Positions 20,966 through 64,000 of a stretch of DNA of 64,000 bases are shown piece after piece (the first letter of the stretch is position 1; each line of letters begins with the position of its first letter). The DNA comes from Chelydra serpentina (taxonomy: Eukaryota > Chordata > Testudines > Chelydridae). The position numbers and the translations under genes were made by a program. The DNA lies in assembly GCA_037349315.1 (NCBI GenBank), contig JBAIAC010000040.1, positions 14,402,001 to 14,466,000 of the forward strand, read 5' to 3'. The notes below the pieces were generated by a model. That model did not search any database. It was not told where the DNA came from and saw only the letters and a program-made list of their open reading frames with translations.

Positions 20966-22710
20966 CTCAGAGCAGATCTAGGCAATGCTGCACCAGAACA
21001 CGGATTGGATGCAGGAGAACTGTTGCAGTTACTAGTGCAGCTGTGAAAATGGGAGACGAAGAATGTCAGTTGCAGTTTGGCTATCAACAGAAGGGAGAGG
21101 GATAACTGGTATGTGTTTGGGGCATAGAGGAAGTCCACAGTAAAAAGCATGAGACAGGTTCATGTTGGGGAAAGGGGTGGGGACAGTTTTTGTAAAAGCA
21201 TTTGAAATGTATAGAACTGTTTTTGGCTAGTCCATATCCTTCCCCTTATTGTTAACATACCTGATAGTAATAAAATAGGGAGACTAGGTGGTCTGTGCAC
21301 TTGGACTTGATGAACTGACCCTTCTACTTCTGTCACTAGCCTTAACACTAATGCTTTTGTGTTCTCAGAGGAATGAGTGTTGGACGTTTCAGTGAGGTTA
21401 GCCACTGACAGATGTTTACATTGTGAAATCCTCTCTTAAAACTGCTCCCCTGCTTTGGTAGTGAGGTCATGAGAGACCAAGGACTGAAAGGGTTTCGAGA
21501 ACAAACTTCTTTCCCCAGCCCCATCTTATTCTCCCCAGGTTATGCTCGCCAAGGAATGAGGGATGCTGGTAGGATGCTGTTTGGAGCTTGCTCTGCTACT
21601 GTCCCAGTTGTACCTGATATGTAGAACTGAAAGGACTTTGTGCTCCACAAGTCAGTCCTTTCACAGGCAGTAACACTTCTAAATAAAGAAAAAGAGGAAT
21701 TGAATAACTTCTTTTGAATCCGATGTCCTGGAGGTTGTTTTTCTTGTAGAGTGTAAGAGGTTTGTTTGCTCAGTGTGTGGCATGAAAGGAAGCGATGACC
21801 TTGTGTTTCAAACTCTGCCCTGATAATGTCTTGAACTCTTCCAGCTTGTCAGCTGTGCATTCCAGGACCCCAGTGAGGGTTAGAATGTGTCTAGCATGGG
21901 AAAAAAAAGAAGAGAAAAATAGCCTGTCCTGAGACGAGGACTTGATCTAAATCTTAAAACAGAGCCAAAGAACAAAAAGTCCTATTTACATCAAAGCTGG
22001 CCTGACCGGGAGGTAGCAGCAGCACACTGCTTTGCTCGCTGGGGTTTAGAAACTTGGAATGCTCCCAGCTGAGAAGAGCTTAACAGTTGGCACAAGTGAG
22101 ATACTTATGTTGGCAGCTGATTCAAGAACTTTATGCTGCCTGTATCAACCCAAGGCCCTCTTCCTATTTTGGCTTGAGGTGTACAGTACATTGCCGGGCT
22201 GCCTGTGACAATGCCATCTTTTCATTTGAACTATTTACATTAATTGTTTTTCCTCCTCATGTTCAGCATATAATGTAGGTAGAGTTTCCCTTGAGACACT
22301 CGATTGGCTGAGGAGGTGAAGCTGGTAACTCAGGAGCAAGATGGAGCCCATCAATGTTCCTGTAAACATCAGCACTGCTATCAGAGCAAGGAAAAGCACT
22401 GTAAACATAAATCCTCCTTGTGCTCTTGTGTGTAAGCTGCAGTCAGTGTAGTTCCAGCTGGAGATTAGATGGGCGTGGCAAACTTTTACCAGAAAACTGG
22501 TAAGAAATTGCTCTTGAGGCTTTTTTCATCTTGCAAATCTTAACAGGGTCCTTTATCAATATATTGTCAAACTGAGTGGGAGGGATAACATGGCTTAACC
22601 TCTCTTGGGATCTCTTTTCTAAGCATAAGGTTGTAGTATCTAAGGGCACATAATTATCTGTGCAAATCCTCTAGTCAATGGAGTTGTGTAAGATCCAGGC
22701 TGAACTTGGC

Positions 22711-22734
22711 CCGTGTGTGTGTGTGTGTGTGTGT
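22711..22734. repeat. (GT)n microsatellite
   Basis: About 12 GT units in a row. Confidence 0.9.
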
Positions 22735-23149
22735 CAGTGACATCTACTTGGCAGCATGTCAGGCCTGTTGAAGTGACTGTTGCCCCTCTGGTGGTGGTGG
22801 AGGCTTATTGAAGGTATAAGCCCTGGTATTACTCCGGGAAATGATGATTCTCCCATTAGTGCAGGTGCTAACTGGCCTGGAACTGCTGGATCTGAATTCC
22901 AGCGCTGCTCCTGACTGAATGCCCAGAACTATTACCAAGTGCGGAATAGAATGTGGAGATGGAACTCTGATCCTTTCTCCAGCTCTGCAGTAGGCTTTTA
23001 ATAGGGGCGTGGGAAGCTAGCTCCAATTAATCTTGCAGTGGTTGTTCTGTGGAGGAGAATGTCACGCTGCTAAGGTTTGTAAAGTCTTGACTACTCTTTT
23101 CTCCCCCCGTCTCCATTTAAAGTCAAAGTAGTTAGATGTGTGGGATGAA

Positions 23150-23265
23150 CCGTAACCCAGGTCTGCCACATACTCTTTCTGTGACTGGAGGTGGTACCTA
23201 GTTTCTGGACTTAGTTTCCCCATCTGTGAAAAGGCAATAAATACATCTAGCCAGCCCGGTGTGGC
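23150..23265 (+). repeat. MIR SINE fragment
   Basis: 'cccaggtctgccacatactc', 'tctgtgactggaggtg' and 'gtttccccatctgtgaaaag' are MIR wording in the right order. A weaker MIR-like stretch lies just upstream at 22875-22930. Confidence 0.65.
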
Positions 23266-24749
23266 TTGAGGATTGTCAAATGTTAACTCTTCTCTTACTC
23301 CAATGGCAATGCTGTTTTATTTTTTTTCTTTGCTTATCTCAATACTGGGATGCTTCTGCCAATAACACTCAAACCCGTGTGTGTGAGAGAGAGAGAAACA
23401 GACAGGCAGGTTTAACCCTGCCCCTGCTGCATCCTGATTGCTGCCAGACTGTTTCTGGCAGCATAATTGCTTGGAAAGGACTGCAGGAAGCAGGGTGAGC
23501 TATTAACCTAGTTTTAGTCCTGGTGATTGACTGTTCAGACTGTAAATTCAGAGAACCTTTCCATAGTAGAAGGTACAACATCCATCATCTGGCCCTGCAT
23601 AGGGGAAGAGACATTTACGATGGCTAACCCTGCTGTTGCTACTAGAATTCTTGGCCTCATATAGGAAATCATGTTCTTGGGCATGTGGCCATTATGTGAA
23701 ACGAAACATTCCCTCTCACAGGCAAAGAGCCTTGAATCCGTGCTCACTCTGGGGAGAAAGAAAAGGAAGTGCCCTACCTCAGCCCTGTCCATTCTCGGGG
23801 GTAGCCCAGTGATGAGCGCTGTAACCCAGGGCTGGATAGCAAATGCCACTAACAGATAGCTTTGTGTTATATTATCAAGGATGGCCACAAGACCAGACAT
23901 GGGGCAAGGGTAGGGTGCCTCACAAGGGTACTATGACAATAAATGTCTGGGCAGCTAAGTATTAACCAATTGAGGTATCACTCCCCACTGATGCAGCCAC
24001 CCGCCCTTTTCCTCTGCTCCGTGTAACCTCCCCTCATCATGGGTTGGTTGTGTTCATCGCCAGCAAGCAGTAGAGAGATTGGGATACTCCAAACTGTCAA
24101 TGCTCCAGGATTTGCAGCTGCACAATCCTCAATGCACATGCAGCTCTCCCCACGGGAAATGCTGCAGCAAGCCAGACCCAGATTTCATTGTGGCAGGGTA
24201 AGGAGCAATCAGAAGTGGTGTCAGCCTGAAAGGTTGCCATGGGCCATCCATTTCTCCTCACACTGCTTGTTTGGGGACTGGATGGCTCAAAAGACTGGAG
24301 ATGGGATCTAGAACCCTCCAGGTGGATGCTATAGGGTCAAATCCAGGCCTAGTAGCTGTTCAGAAGCCTGTGAAATGAGTTGGGTTCTTAGGCCAGCTTC
24401 TAGTCTAAACCTCCCTCCTCCTCCCACTGGCACTAACTGCCCTGTGTGCTGTGCTGGCAGTCTCCTCGGAGAGGCTGGGAGCTGAATAGACCGTAGAGAC
24501 TGAATTATCCTTTTCCCCTCTGGAGATGCTCCCTGCAGCTGAAGGCTTGAGACAGCGTGGGGGAGGCCTGCCCTGCAGCTCCCCATGCTGCACCAGTTCT
24601 GTAGATAGAGAACATCAGGCTTGCAGCGCTGTCAAGCTGCTGCTCTTCACAGGTGCTAAACTGACAAAAACGAAGGTAAATACATTTGTAACCTCTACTT
24701 TACTTCAGCGATGGTCCAAAATCCGGAGGAGAAGGGTAGCAACGAATCA

Positions 24750-24812
24750 AGTTTATTGGCTAAACTTATCTTTGGTGTTGGGTTCAAGGTCTATTGGCCA
24801 AACTTACCTTTA
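24750..24812 (+). repeat. Imperfect direct repeat
   Basis: 'tattggctaaacttatcttt' near 24753 recurs as 'tattggccaaacttaccttt' near 24793, about 40 bases later with two changes. Origin unclear. Confidence 0.5.
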
Positions 24813-27469
24813 TAATGGGCCCAATCAGAACCACTCCAGTCACCCCGAACTTGGGAAAGTATAGACTTGGCTCTGGCTTTTGCACTCTGAACGTCCAGTC
24901 TGTTCAGCTCCAGCACCATGTACGTTTGCTTCAAAGGGGACCCGAGGTTTAGTGGGGAATGTTTCTGAGCTGCCCCCACACAGGAATTTCCAGGGCCTGC
25001 TCAGTCATGTGCACCCAGCCTTTTGTTGCATTACCGCAGAGCCTGAGTGATGCAACACATGGGTGTGGCTGGTAATTGTGCAGCCTCCCAAAGCAATGCT
25101 CCATAGTTCAGCTGCAGCAACTCTGTACCTTTAGAGGACAAGCTGTAACAGGATCTGGGAGCTTTGGAAACGTGGCCTCATTTTTATGCCCCTCCCATTG
25201 CTCCAGGTATTGACAAGTTGACTGAAGACCAAGTCTGAACTGCAGGGAATTTTTCACTGCTCCAGATTTCTTTTGCACAGTGAAAGATTTCCACGACTCC
25301 TTGACACAAGGGGAGTTTGGGCTTTGGAACTGCTACCTCACTTGTCCACAAGCAGCCTTTGTTTAGCACCTTTAATAACAAACCTCCCAAGGTGCGTACA
25401 AGGAGCAAGTCTATAGCTTGAGCCCAGTGCTGGTATTATAAACTGAAGCATAGAGGCTCTCAATATATAGCTTGTAAAGACACTGGTTACGCTAAACTGT
25501 TCTGCACTAGGAGGGGCAAAGGTCACTGGATCTCAAGGAAAGCGATCAAAAGGTGAATGCAGAAAACCCTGCCCACAGTAATTCTCCGCTTTCTGGGTTA
25601 AGGGCCAGGCTTCTAACACCTGCCTTCTTTCTTGTGGGCATAGGTTTGTGTCTGCAACGAAGTGCAATTGTAGCTTTGTCCCTGTCAATCATTATGGGTG
25701 CACACCCTCCCACTGAGGTCGAAAGCAGCCCATTGTGCATACAAATCAGAGACAGATTTCTTAATCGTAAGACTTGTGCCTGTAATTTAGGCCCAGAATT
25801 AAATTGCATCCACAACAAGGAGGCCACTGTAAAAATGAGGTACTAAAATTGCTACTGGAAATGTGGTAACTTCCTGGGAAGTTAAAGAACTCCACCCCCA
25901 CCTGGCTCCATGGTTGGCTTAGTGTCAGGGTTCAGCAGGGCCATGTCCAGTGACCTATTCTCTCCCACTGGAGGTGGTCCTTCCAGGTCAAGGTGGAGGC
26001 ACGTTTGAGAGAGAGATGGAAGTCGGGGGAGGCTCCCTACGTGTGTGGGTGTGTTTACGGTCTAGGAGCAGTAATCTGGAGTTTTTTACCAGCATGCAAT
26101 TCAACGTGGAAAAAAAAAAGTTCTTCAAAGTTTATAAACTCTGAGTAGGGCGTCCTGCCCCAGTGATTGCTGGGCAGGGCACAGGAGCGGGACTGAAATG
26201 TTCCCTTTTCTGCCATCCCAATGTGTTGAATTTGTATGACTTGGATACTAAAGCACCAGCTCGCTGCATGTTTTATGGCTTGCCTGTGATATTATCTTGC
26301 TCCATTATTAAGTGATATTCTTTGACTTCATTGTGTAGGAAAAAGGGAGCCTGCCACCTGCGTAAACAACATGGGGCTTACGGCTTTTGTTGTGGTTCCC
26401 AAATTTGTTTTCCATTTATTAGGGTTGCCTCTCAACTTGCCTCCAGTAATTAACCAAGAGAGAGACTATAATAAACTGGGCAATGTGAAGCATTTCTTTG
26501 GCAGTGGCCTATCTGTCCATCAGTCAGAGTTATGCTCTGAATTTACAGGGGCATAAATGACTCCTGCAGGCTCACAATTGTGACCTATGCGCATGTGATG
26601 CGGGAGCTCAGGTTGCCAGCTTCCCCTGCTTTCTCCTGTGCTTGTCCTTTAACCTTGAACTGCTCCGGTGGGGGAGGATAGTTCTGTCACCACAACTTGT
26701 TCAATCCTTGGCGCCACTGCTGAGACCGATACCAAGGGAGCCAATTTAAGATGCAGGCACCTGTTAGCTGAACTGGCTGTGCCTCACCATATTAATGTCA
26801 CGAAGGCAGCTAAGCAGCCCTGTGCTACCGTGGTAATATCTGATCACTCCCAAGATAGGCTGTGTTTGAGCTGGCAAGTTAGAGGGGGAAGAGCTGCAGT
26901 GTTCCGTTCCAAATCCCCTGATCTATTCAGTTCCCCTTCCCCGTTTTACCTGGACACAAGCATGGAATGGACAGGACTGGAGGAGACTGAATCTGGCACT
27001 ACTTGTCGTTTGTTCCTGCAGTAGCAAGCCAGGACACAGTGCGGCACAGATCCTGCTGGCTTGGGGTTCTAAAATAGAACACGCCGTAGCCCTTCTTTTT
27101 AAGGTGAACTCCAGCAAAGCGTCCGATCCCTTTCACCGGGCTTACGGATGTGACCTACTTGGTTCATTTAATCGCCCCTGTGGCCAGTCTTGAACCTGTC
27201 CCTTTTGTCCGAATAACCCTTGGATGCGGGTTTTCTAGTCAGAATCCCTGACCCCCTCTGTGGTCTTAACTAAAGCGGTGGAAGAATAATTTTTTTCAGT
27301 TTGCTGGCTGCACTGGAAAAAAAATTCTTGGATTGACCCCAAATTGAAACGTTTTGGTTTTTCTCAGCACGTCAGAACAAAGTGATTTTCCATTTTTTGT
27401 TTTCTGGCATTTTTAACAACCTCTTGTTTGGTATGAAAAGCAAAGAACACTTTGAGTTTTGTGACTGGC

Positions 27470-27945
27470 ATGTCCAAGTGGAGGTGTTGCCTGTCTCTTC
27501 TACTCCACCTCCTTGGGAGCAGGGACTTGAACTACCTATTGCAAGTGAGTGTCCTACCCACTGGGCTGTAGTGTATTCTAGAGTGGGGTTCTTAATCTCT
27601 CTGTTGTGGAAACCGTTCTGCTCCATATAAATAGTTAAACATGAATAGGGGGAGAGAGACCATAACCTGATGGCAGGGCACTTGTGTGGATGGGGACACA
27701 CTGGTTCCTGTCCCCGTTACAATTAATATTTATTTATACAACACCAAACGGCTTCAACAGGAGAGATTGAGACCTGCCCCTGAGGATTGCGTGGCCTTGT
27801 GGTTAGAGCACTCCCCCAGGCTGTGGAAAACCCAAATAAAACTCCTTGCTCCAGCTCACACTGGGGGGACTTGAACTCAGGTCACCCATCCTTGGGGTGT
27901 GTGCCCTAACCACTGGGATAGAAGGGGGGCACCCCCGCCACCTCG
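27470..27945. repeat. Pair of tRNA-like interspersed repeats
   Basis: At 27795-27815 'cttgtggttagagcactccc' resembles a Pol III A-box region, and near 27869 'ggacttgaactcaggtcac' its partner. The right end 'gccctaaccactgggataga' is the reverse of the left. A similar unit with 'gggacttgaactacc' and 'cctacccactgggctg' lies at 27470-27590. The same wording occurs inside the Harbinger-like element at 1650-1775. Confidence 0.45.
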
Positions 27946-28097
27946 CCTCAGTTTTGTGAATGGCATGTATTGAATGGTTTTGTGAATGGCATGGCCTTCT
28001 GAATTTAGCCCTTCTCCCACATTTTTGAATGAAAATATTTGGGGAATTTGTGTAGAATTCATGAGTAGTTTTGGTTGACAACTGCATTTTTCATTTG

Positions 28098-28275
28098 CAG
28101 TGGTATAAGCCATGTTGGGCCCATGATATTCGAGAGACGGGGTGGGTAAGGTCATATTTTATTGAGCCAAGGTCTGTTGGTGAAAGAGACAAGCTTTTTG
28201 AGCTCCAGAGCTGCTCTTAAGCTATAAAGCTTGTCTCTTTCACCAACAGAAGCTATTACCTCACCCAGCTTGTCT
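28098..28275. mobile_element. Foldback (hairpin) interspersed element, copy 2
   Basis: Positions 28176-28197 and 28226-28247 are a perfect 22-bp inverted repeat (GTTGGTGAAAGAGACAAGC followed by TTT). The left part reads 'aagccatgttgggccc', the right 'ctattacctcaccca', both matching copy 1 at 403-612. Confidence 0.75.
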
Positions 28276-28846
28276 AGTTGCCAAAAAATGCAGTTATGCA
28301 ACTTGTCAAAAAAAGAACTTCCCCCAGCGCTAGTTTTAACTGCTGGTTATCGTTTCTCTAAAAGTCCACATGCCAATGTAAAGTGGCAGTTCCACATTAC
28401 TGATAGCGTCAGCTGACGACAGAGCCTGGACTGAAACTAGCACAGGGAGCAAATAATTTGGAGAAGACCTTATTTGGGGTTTAAATGCTACGGCAGCAGG
28501 CACTTGATAATCCGAGATGGTGAATCTTTGCTCTGTAAGGCAGTCTGATGGAATGTTTGGGGGACCCTGCATTGGTCCAGGTTGTAGAGCAGGGCTAGAT
28601 TTTCTTGTGTCCTACTTAACGGTTAATATAGGTAAACTGCTAAAGATTTCTAACTTAAGACCCTGGCCAAAGCTAAACACCGCAAAGGGGAGTGCTGCTT
28701 CCTCCTGCCCCTCTCCTCCCTTGAACTTTCCAGGGAAATTCTGGCTGCATTTTGGTTGGTCGAGGCCTGAGACATTTTTTAAACGTTACCTCCCCTCCAC
28801 TCCTGCCCCCATCCAAGGTTCATGTGTGACTTTCAGTTCTATAAAG

Positions 28847-29222
28847 CAGTGGCTCTTAACCTTTCCAGACTACTGTACCCCTTCCAGCTGTCTGTCTTGC
28901 GTACCCCCAAGTTTCACCTCACTTAAAAACGACTTGCTTCCAAAGTCAGACATAGAAATACAAGTGTCAGCGCACTGTTCCTGAAAAATCACCAACGTTC
29001 TTATTTTTACTATATAATTACAAAATTGGAATATAAATATTGTACTGACATTTCAGTTTATAGTATATAGAGCCATATAAATAACTCCTTGTATGGCGTT
29101 TTAGTTTGTAGTGACTTCGCTAGTGCTTTTTATGTAGCCTGTTGAAAAACTAGGCAAATATCTAGATGAGTTGATGTGCCCCCCCTGGAAGATCTCTGTG
29201 TACCCCTGGTTGAGAGCCAGTG
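28847..29222. mobile_element. hAT-type non-autonomous element, 376 bp, with target duplication
   Basis: Left end CAGTGGCTCTTAACC and right end (other strand) CACTGGCTCTCAACC form an inverted repeat with 13 of 15 matches. Octamers ctataaag (28839-28846) and ctgtaaag (29223-29230) flank it with one mismatch, as expected for hAT. Confidence 0.8.
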
Positions 29223-30054
29223 CTGTAAAGTGAAACTCACCCCTGTGGAGAGGACACACCGGGCTGTGTTGTTCAGCCCTTAGGCTATAGTGTGGTGTGA
29301 TCTTTGTGCTGGGATGAACTTCACCCCCTCAGACTGTTTTACAGTTAATTACGGCTCAGCTTCTATTGTCTCTCATGTGACCAGAACTGTAAAACCCAGC
29401 CCAATGGCCGCATGTGGTAGGATCAAGGATTGGAATGAGTCAGGCTGAGTTATGTAAGCATCTTGTACCACACTCACTGCGGCTCTGAGTGCTAGGCATC
29501 CGGCAGCCTCGCTAGCCTTTTGGTAGCACACGTCAGTGCATTCTCTGCATCTATTCATTGTATGAATAACTTGTAGTGAGTTACAGCTAGTTAAGTATAC
29601 ATGGGACTCAAAGTCTGAAGGCTGCAGCTAACATTTATTTTTAACTTGTTTTAAAAGCATTTCATTTTGAGTTTGACAATCTTGTTCTGGTCATCAGATT
29701 AGTGTCTAAGAATGTTGTGATGTTTGGAATGTAACTTGCCATAACACTAGCAATGCAGATTTTGAACCAGCTGTCTTCAGTATAAGGACTTTTTATATGT
29801 GCCACCCGCTGTAGTACTGGCCACTAGCTTTTCAAGTGTGTCCTACGTGCGTACTAGTCAGAGGGCCAAAGTGTAAAAAGGGAGCATCACATCTCACCTA
29901 CTGATCAATCCTGTTCCAAGCCATCTAGGGAAGGTAGCCTTGAATGGATACATCTCACGGGGGTGCCACACGTATGTCACATACGGCAGTTTTAGTTTAA
30001 CAAACTGTGATCTTGTCTTTGGAACTAAGTGGTAAGGAAGTAAGAATTTAGAGG

Positions 30055-30200
30055 ATAAAACATCAGCCTGGGAATTAGTCAAGCCAAGACAGCAGTCAGG
30101 TTTTGAGTTACCTTGACCAAGTAATCTAGCCCTTTAGCTTTAGTTTTGCCTTTGGGGATCCTTGATTGAAGGCACCATGTAAATGCAATGTATTAGAAAT
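30055..30200 (+). repeat. MIR/L2-like fragment
   Basis: 'tttggggatccttgattg' and 'aaggcaccatgtaaatgc' are L2/MIR3 3'-end wording; the left part is MIR-like. Confidence 0.5.
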
Positions 30201-31083
30201 GTAGCAACTTGGAAGCATCTGTTAGATGCAATGATGTATCTATGTGTGCTGAAATTAGTTTATACGGGAGAGGAGAGTGAAGACAGTTTGTAGATTAGAG
30301 TAGAGTGATGAACTGTCATAGTTTTCTAACTCCAGGAATCGGAATTATAGTGCTCAATGTACTTCCAACAACACTACCATAGTAGGAAATAATTCCATAA
30401 GCAGAGGGACTGCTAACAATTTATTTCTAAATCTCCCTATGTATCAAAAATGTACACAAGAGTTTTTTGGAATTTTATAACAAGTATTATTGGAACAGCG
30501 TGATCTCAGGGCAGTGAAGCTTTAAATACTGCACTGTTTGAACTGAAAAATCCCAAATGATAAAAATCACATTTGTTTAGCCTTGCTTGCTAGTGATGAG
30601 CTGGAGTGTCAAACGATGGAGATTAGGGGGGCATTACATTTAAAAGGTTACTGAAGCTCATTTTGGAAACTGCCTTAGAGAAGGAAACTCTCCCTTTACC
30701 CCCTTGGTCTTTCTAACTTTGCCTGGTTTGTTGGCTTGGCAGCAGGGCATTATAGGACATTTGGGAGAGCTCGGTTCTTGAATAGCCTTAAGAGTCTTGA
30801 ATCCTAGTTTTGTGGAGGCCAAGATTCGTTGAGATAATGACTGGTGTGAGCACACCAATCGAAGCTAGGAATCCAGCTAGTTGAGGCTGAGGCAAGAGTT
30901 TCATAGGTCATAGAGTCAGCTGGTGGCGAGAGGGCAAGTACAATAGATCACAAGGGACCCTTTCGGCCTTAATCTGTGGATCATGGGGAATATTAGTGGC
31001 CCTATATAATTTGGGGGTAAGAATAATCCTTATTTGTAAGATAGAAAAGGACCAACAAGTAAAAAATTAGTTGGGAAAAATTG

Positions 31084-31089
31084 TTTATT
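31084..31089 (-). terminator. ATP2A2: Likely ATP2A2 (SERCA2a transcript) poly(A) signal
   Basis: Minus-strand AATAAA about 1.08 kb after the SERCA2a stop. Another minus-strand AATAAA lies near 31405-31412 and could be used instead. Confidence 0.45.
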
Positions 31090-32167
31090 TTGAAGTTTCT
31101 CAGAGGGTTTTTACAAACAATGGAGAGCATTTAAAAAAATTAAGTGATCAAAGTACTCGACAGTGTCCCTTAACTACACACTAGCCCCTGCACAGAGGAA
31201 AAAAAATAAATCACACCAGCGAGGAGATCAATACTGCAGGAAGAGCAGCTGGCATCTGCATAGTTCTAGTAGGAAAGATTGCAATGCTGTTGCTGCTAGT
31301 AATTGTCATCCTGGCATTAATATAAGACAGTGCTGAAGTATGTACACTTATACCTGCAGAAAACAAAGTGCATAAAATAACACGCCAAGTAGCTATTGTA
31401 GAATAAATTTATTTACCTGAAACAATGAAATTAGGTGTGATGCTTATTATTGTCAGCATTGAAATAGACCATTGATCTTGTTAACAACTTCTAAAGGTCA
31501 CATGCAGTTGTTTTAACTGACACTTTGTTTTGTAGAGAAATGCATCACACAAACACTTGTATTGCACCAACATCTGTCTACTGCTTTAGATTTAATTAAA
31601 TAAGTTACATTAGTGCAAGAGAGGTATCTTTGCACACAAAAAATAAAAAAACTGAAGTTATGAACTGGAGGCTTACAGTTTAAACATTCAACATCTGTAG
31701 TTTTTACTGAATTTATAAATAGTATAGCATATTGTACATAGCTGTTCATAACGTAGTATGTTTAGATGATACAATACAGAAAGATTTGGCTACTTACAAC
31801 TGAAGGCATGCATTAGTCTATTATACATTTTATACAGAGAAATATGGAAACTTGGCTGACAGCTCCTTAATTTTGGCCTAATGTTTAAGAATAAACAGTC
31901 TTCTCCATGCAGCAAAGAAACCAAACTTCTCTGGAAAGTTTTTTCCTGATTTGTGAAGCTATATTGCACATTTGTACATTTGTATAACTGAAGCCCTAAT
32001 GGTACCACACATTTCCTCCACAGAGCACACAATGAGTTTTGTTTTAGGGAAAGCAGGTTTTTGTTGTTTTTTACATGATACATGCAGAGGTTTTGCCAGA
32101 TGTGTTGCTAAGACACATGCACGCAACAAAACAACCTTACATTTCTGCAAAATTGTTTAGGAAGTGA
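31090..32167 (-). other. ATP2A2: Likely SERCA2a 3' UTR
   Basis: AT-rich, free of recognised repeats in a region otherwise full of them, which fits a conserved 3' UTR. ORFs here (31513-32150) are short and overlap on both strands. Confidence 0.5.

Positions 32168-64000
<31,833 letters not shown>

Larger units (their letters stand above)
19461..31083. other. Gene-free spacer between ANAPC7 and ATP2A2 3' ends
   Basis: No exon of a known gene was recognised on either strand over 11.6 kb. The spacer holds MIR fragments, a GT microsatellite, tRNA-like repeats, a foldback copy and a hAT element, listed separately. Several ORFs of 80-155 codons are present (for example 23535-23900 minus and 28517-28984 plus), a number and length expected by chance. 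Confidence 0.65.

Noticed and set aside
22711..22734. Any CRISPR array or bacterial-type system
   Set aside because: The only regular repeats are microsatellites. The window is vertebrate and has no spaced direct repeats.
23535..23900. 121-codon minus-strand ORF with a hydrophobic stretch in the spacer
   Set aside because: Considered as an upstream exon of the 17.8 kb orphan. No clear splice sites or domain, and ORFs of this length are expected by chance in 64 kb.
27785..27930. Possible tRNA gene
   Set aside because: Only A-box-like and partner words are present; the acceptor stem and anticodon arm do not form. Treated as a tRNA-like repeat.
28517..28984. 155-codon plus-strand ORF
   Set aside because: Its end runs into the hAT element at 28847; composition looks non-coding and no family is recognised.

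Overview
The window is vertebrate nuclear DNA, most likely from a turtle or another non-avian sauropsid. It holds multi-exon genes in AT-rich introns, one CpG-rich promoter, a CR1 LINE with readable reverse transcriptase, many hAT-type DNA elements and old MIR/L2 pieces. The turtle guess rests on repeat texture recognised from memory, not on a search.

Three genes known to be neighbours in vertebrates are present. Positions 1-3662 (+) carry the last three exons of ARPC3 (Arp2/3 subunit p21-Arc). Positions 7087-16664 (+) carry the complete coding sequence of ANAPC7 (APC/C subunit 7) in 11 exons, 565 codons, behind a CpG-rich promoter with NRF1-like and YY1-like sites. Positions 32168-62652 (-) carry exons 7-20 plus the alternative last exon of ATP2A2 (the SERCA2 calcium pump), from the TGES motif to both known C-termini. 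Exons 1-6 and the ATP2A2 promoter lie beyond the right edge. The order ARPC3 > ANAPC7 > < ATP2A2 is the human 12q24.11 order, with ANAPC7 and ATP2A2 tail to tail.

Every exon was joined by reading phase. The lengths close exactly: ANAPC7 565 aa; SERCA2b 1042 aa and SERCA2a 997 aa when numbered from the catalytic motifs. Two introns use GC-AG instead of GT-AG ends. The SERCA2a/2b choice is visible: a donor inside exon 20 (41374) joins a tiny exon 9.2 kb away (32168-32181) ending A-L-L-E, or is ignored to give the longer 2b tail.

The 11.6 kb between the ANAPC7 and ATP2A2 3' ends has no gene I recognise. It holds MIR/L2, hAT and foldback repeats. One unexplained minus-strand candidate is a terminal-exon-like ORF at 17769-17944. 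The ATP2A2 introns are rich in mobile DNA: a 2 kb hAT element with a broken transposase and a second hAT nested in it, a CR1 copy, and several short elements with readable target-site duplications. I found no novel multi-gene system; the most useful observations concern splicing, isoform structure, the orphan ORF and nested mobile elements.
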